From contig NZ_JARVCN010000023.1 in assembly GCF_038442745.1 (NCBI RefSeq), forward strand, positions 1 through 15,911: 15,911 bases of DNA, read 5' to 3'. Both the position numbers and the translations under genes were made by a program. Within the stretch, counting starts at the first letter, position 1. Each line of letters opens with the position of its first letter. The DNA is from Crocosphaera sp038442745. Lineage in GTDB: Bacteria; Cyanobacteriota; Cyanobacteriia; Cyanobacteriales; Microcystaceae. The notes beneath the pieces were generated by a model, which saw nothing but the letters and a program-made list of their open reading frames with translations, made no database searches and had not been told where the DNA came from. This document shows positions 15,592 to 15,911 of this stretch, piece after piece.

Positions 15592-15617
15592 TTAGTTGAG
15601 TTTATTGAGAATTTCCT

Positions 15618-15902
15618 ATGACATCTTCTACTACCGGCGCTGATGCAGTTGATGAAGCGATCGCTCAGGGGATTGATTTGGACGGAACACCCATCCCATC
15701 CAAAAAATTGAGCTTATACCAGGAAGTAATGGCTAAAGAGGCTCAACGTCAACGCAGTGGCGTTACCAACACTATGCGCTCTCGCATTGTCCGCATTGGA
15801 GCTAAACATCTCTCCCTCGAAGAACTAAATCAACGTCTGACTGAGGCGGATTTTGTGCGTATCTTCTCAAAAAGCCAGGGGTCACTCGCTGCGAAAACTT
15901 AG
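15618..15902 (+). CDS. Small conserved cyanobacterial-type protein, C-terminus probably replaced
   Basis: A 94-residue hydrophilic protein without signal or membrane segment. The first about 80 residues (GIDLDGTPIPSKKLSLYQEV, RQRSGVTNTMRSRIVRIGAK) look like a strongly conserved small cyanobacterial protein; the family is familiar by style but I cannot name it or give a function. The frame enters the 53-base edge repeat at 15859, so RIFSKSQGSLAAKT and the TAG stop belong to the repeat. The native end after LTEADF is therefore probably missing or displaced, by an insertion or by contig assembly. A weak GAGAA precedes the ATG, and a HIP1 octamer lies at 15657-15664 inside the gene. Confidence 0.72.
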   Translation: MTSSTTGADAVDEAIAQGIDLDGTPIPSKKLSLYQEVMAKEAQRQRSGVTNTMRSRIVRIGAKHLSLEELNQRLTEADFVRIFSKSQGSLAAKT

Positions 15903-15911
15903 GCCAAACAT
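15859..15911. repeat. 53-base inverted repeat, right edge copy
   Basis: The exact reverse complement of bases 1-53. Here it supplies the last codons and the stop of the small rightmost gene in one frame, while at the left edge the same sequence is read in a different frame (ending KKPGVTRCENLGQT). One sequence serving as the end of two unrelated genes in different frames argues that it is not native coding sequence in at least one of them. Confidence 0.95.

Noticed and set aside
1..15911. The whole sequence as one large transposon or linear replicon bounded by 53-base terminal inverted repeats
   Set aside because: The interior holds core genes (fbp, ychF, rlmH) and no transposase, recombinase or replication gene, and the repeats overlap the ends of outer genes; a contig edge at a dispersed repeat explains it more simply.

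Overview
The window looks like a chromosomal piece of a unicellular cyanobacterium. Base composition is AT-rich. The palindrome GCGATCGC (HIP1), typical of many cyanobacterial genomes, occurs five times (4157, 6197, 12641, 14853, 15657). A degenerate heptamer tandem repeat (CTGACTC-like) lies at 5931-5979, and the gene set (class I FBPase, DUF4168, a two-partner secretion pair with a CHAT domain) fits cyanobacteria. Genus cannot be fixed from the sequence alone; the Crocosphaera/Cyanothece group is a guess from style.

Left region (1-2499, minus strand): an accessory-looking two-gene unit. A 125-aa helix-turn-helix protein is followed after 22 bases by a very large open frame that enters the left edge without a stop (2101 to 1, 700 codons). 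Its protein appears to be a mosaic: helical N-terminus, PIN-like domain, a domain strongly resembling the allosteric domain of alpha-isopropylmalate synthase (LeuA), pentapeptide repeats and an unassigned C-terminal module with a WWL motif. This is the best candidate here for an undescribed system. Its function is unknown; a sensor/effector or defence role is inference.

Centre (2649-9820): housekeeping genes. fbp and cobU (plus) overlap by one base; ychF and rlmH (minus) converge on them; a SNF2-family helicase and a small exported DUF4168 protein (plus) follow. A good bidirectional hairpin terminator (9842-9883) separates these from the next operon.

Right region (9908-15410, minus): a two-partner secretion operon. 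The outer-membrane TpsB transporter is encoded first, then a TpsA exoprotein whose C-terminus is a CHAT (caspase-like) domain with His1072 and Cys1115, joined through a proline-rich linker. The pair predicts a caspase-like domain delivered across the outer membrane. Divergent from it is a small conserved cyanobacterial-type gene (15618-15902).

The two edges are a perfect 53-base inverted repeat (1-53 and 15859-15911). Both outer genes run into the same sequence, so their last codons are suspect. The likeliest reading is that the piece is a contig broken at two copies of one dispersed repeat, perhaps an insertion-sequence end, or an assembly overlap. With the left open frame included, no gene-free stretch exceeds 300 bases. 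No tRNA, rRNA or CRISPR array was seen.
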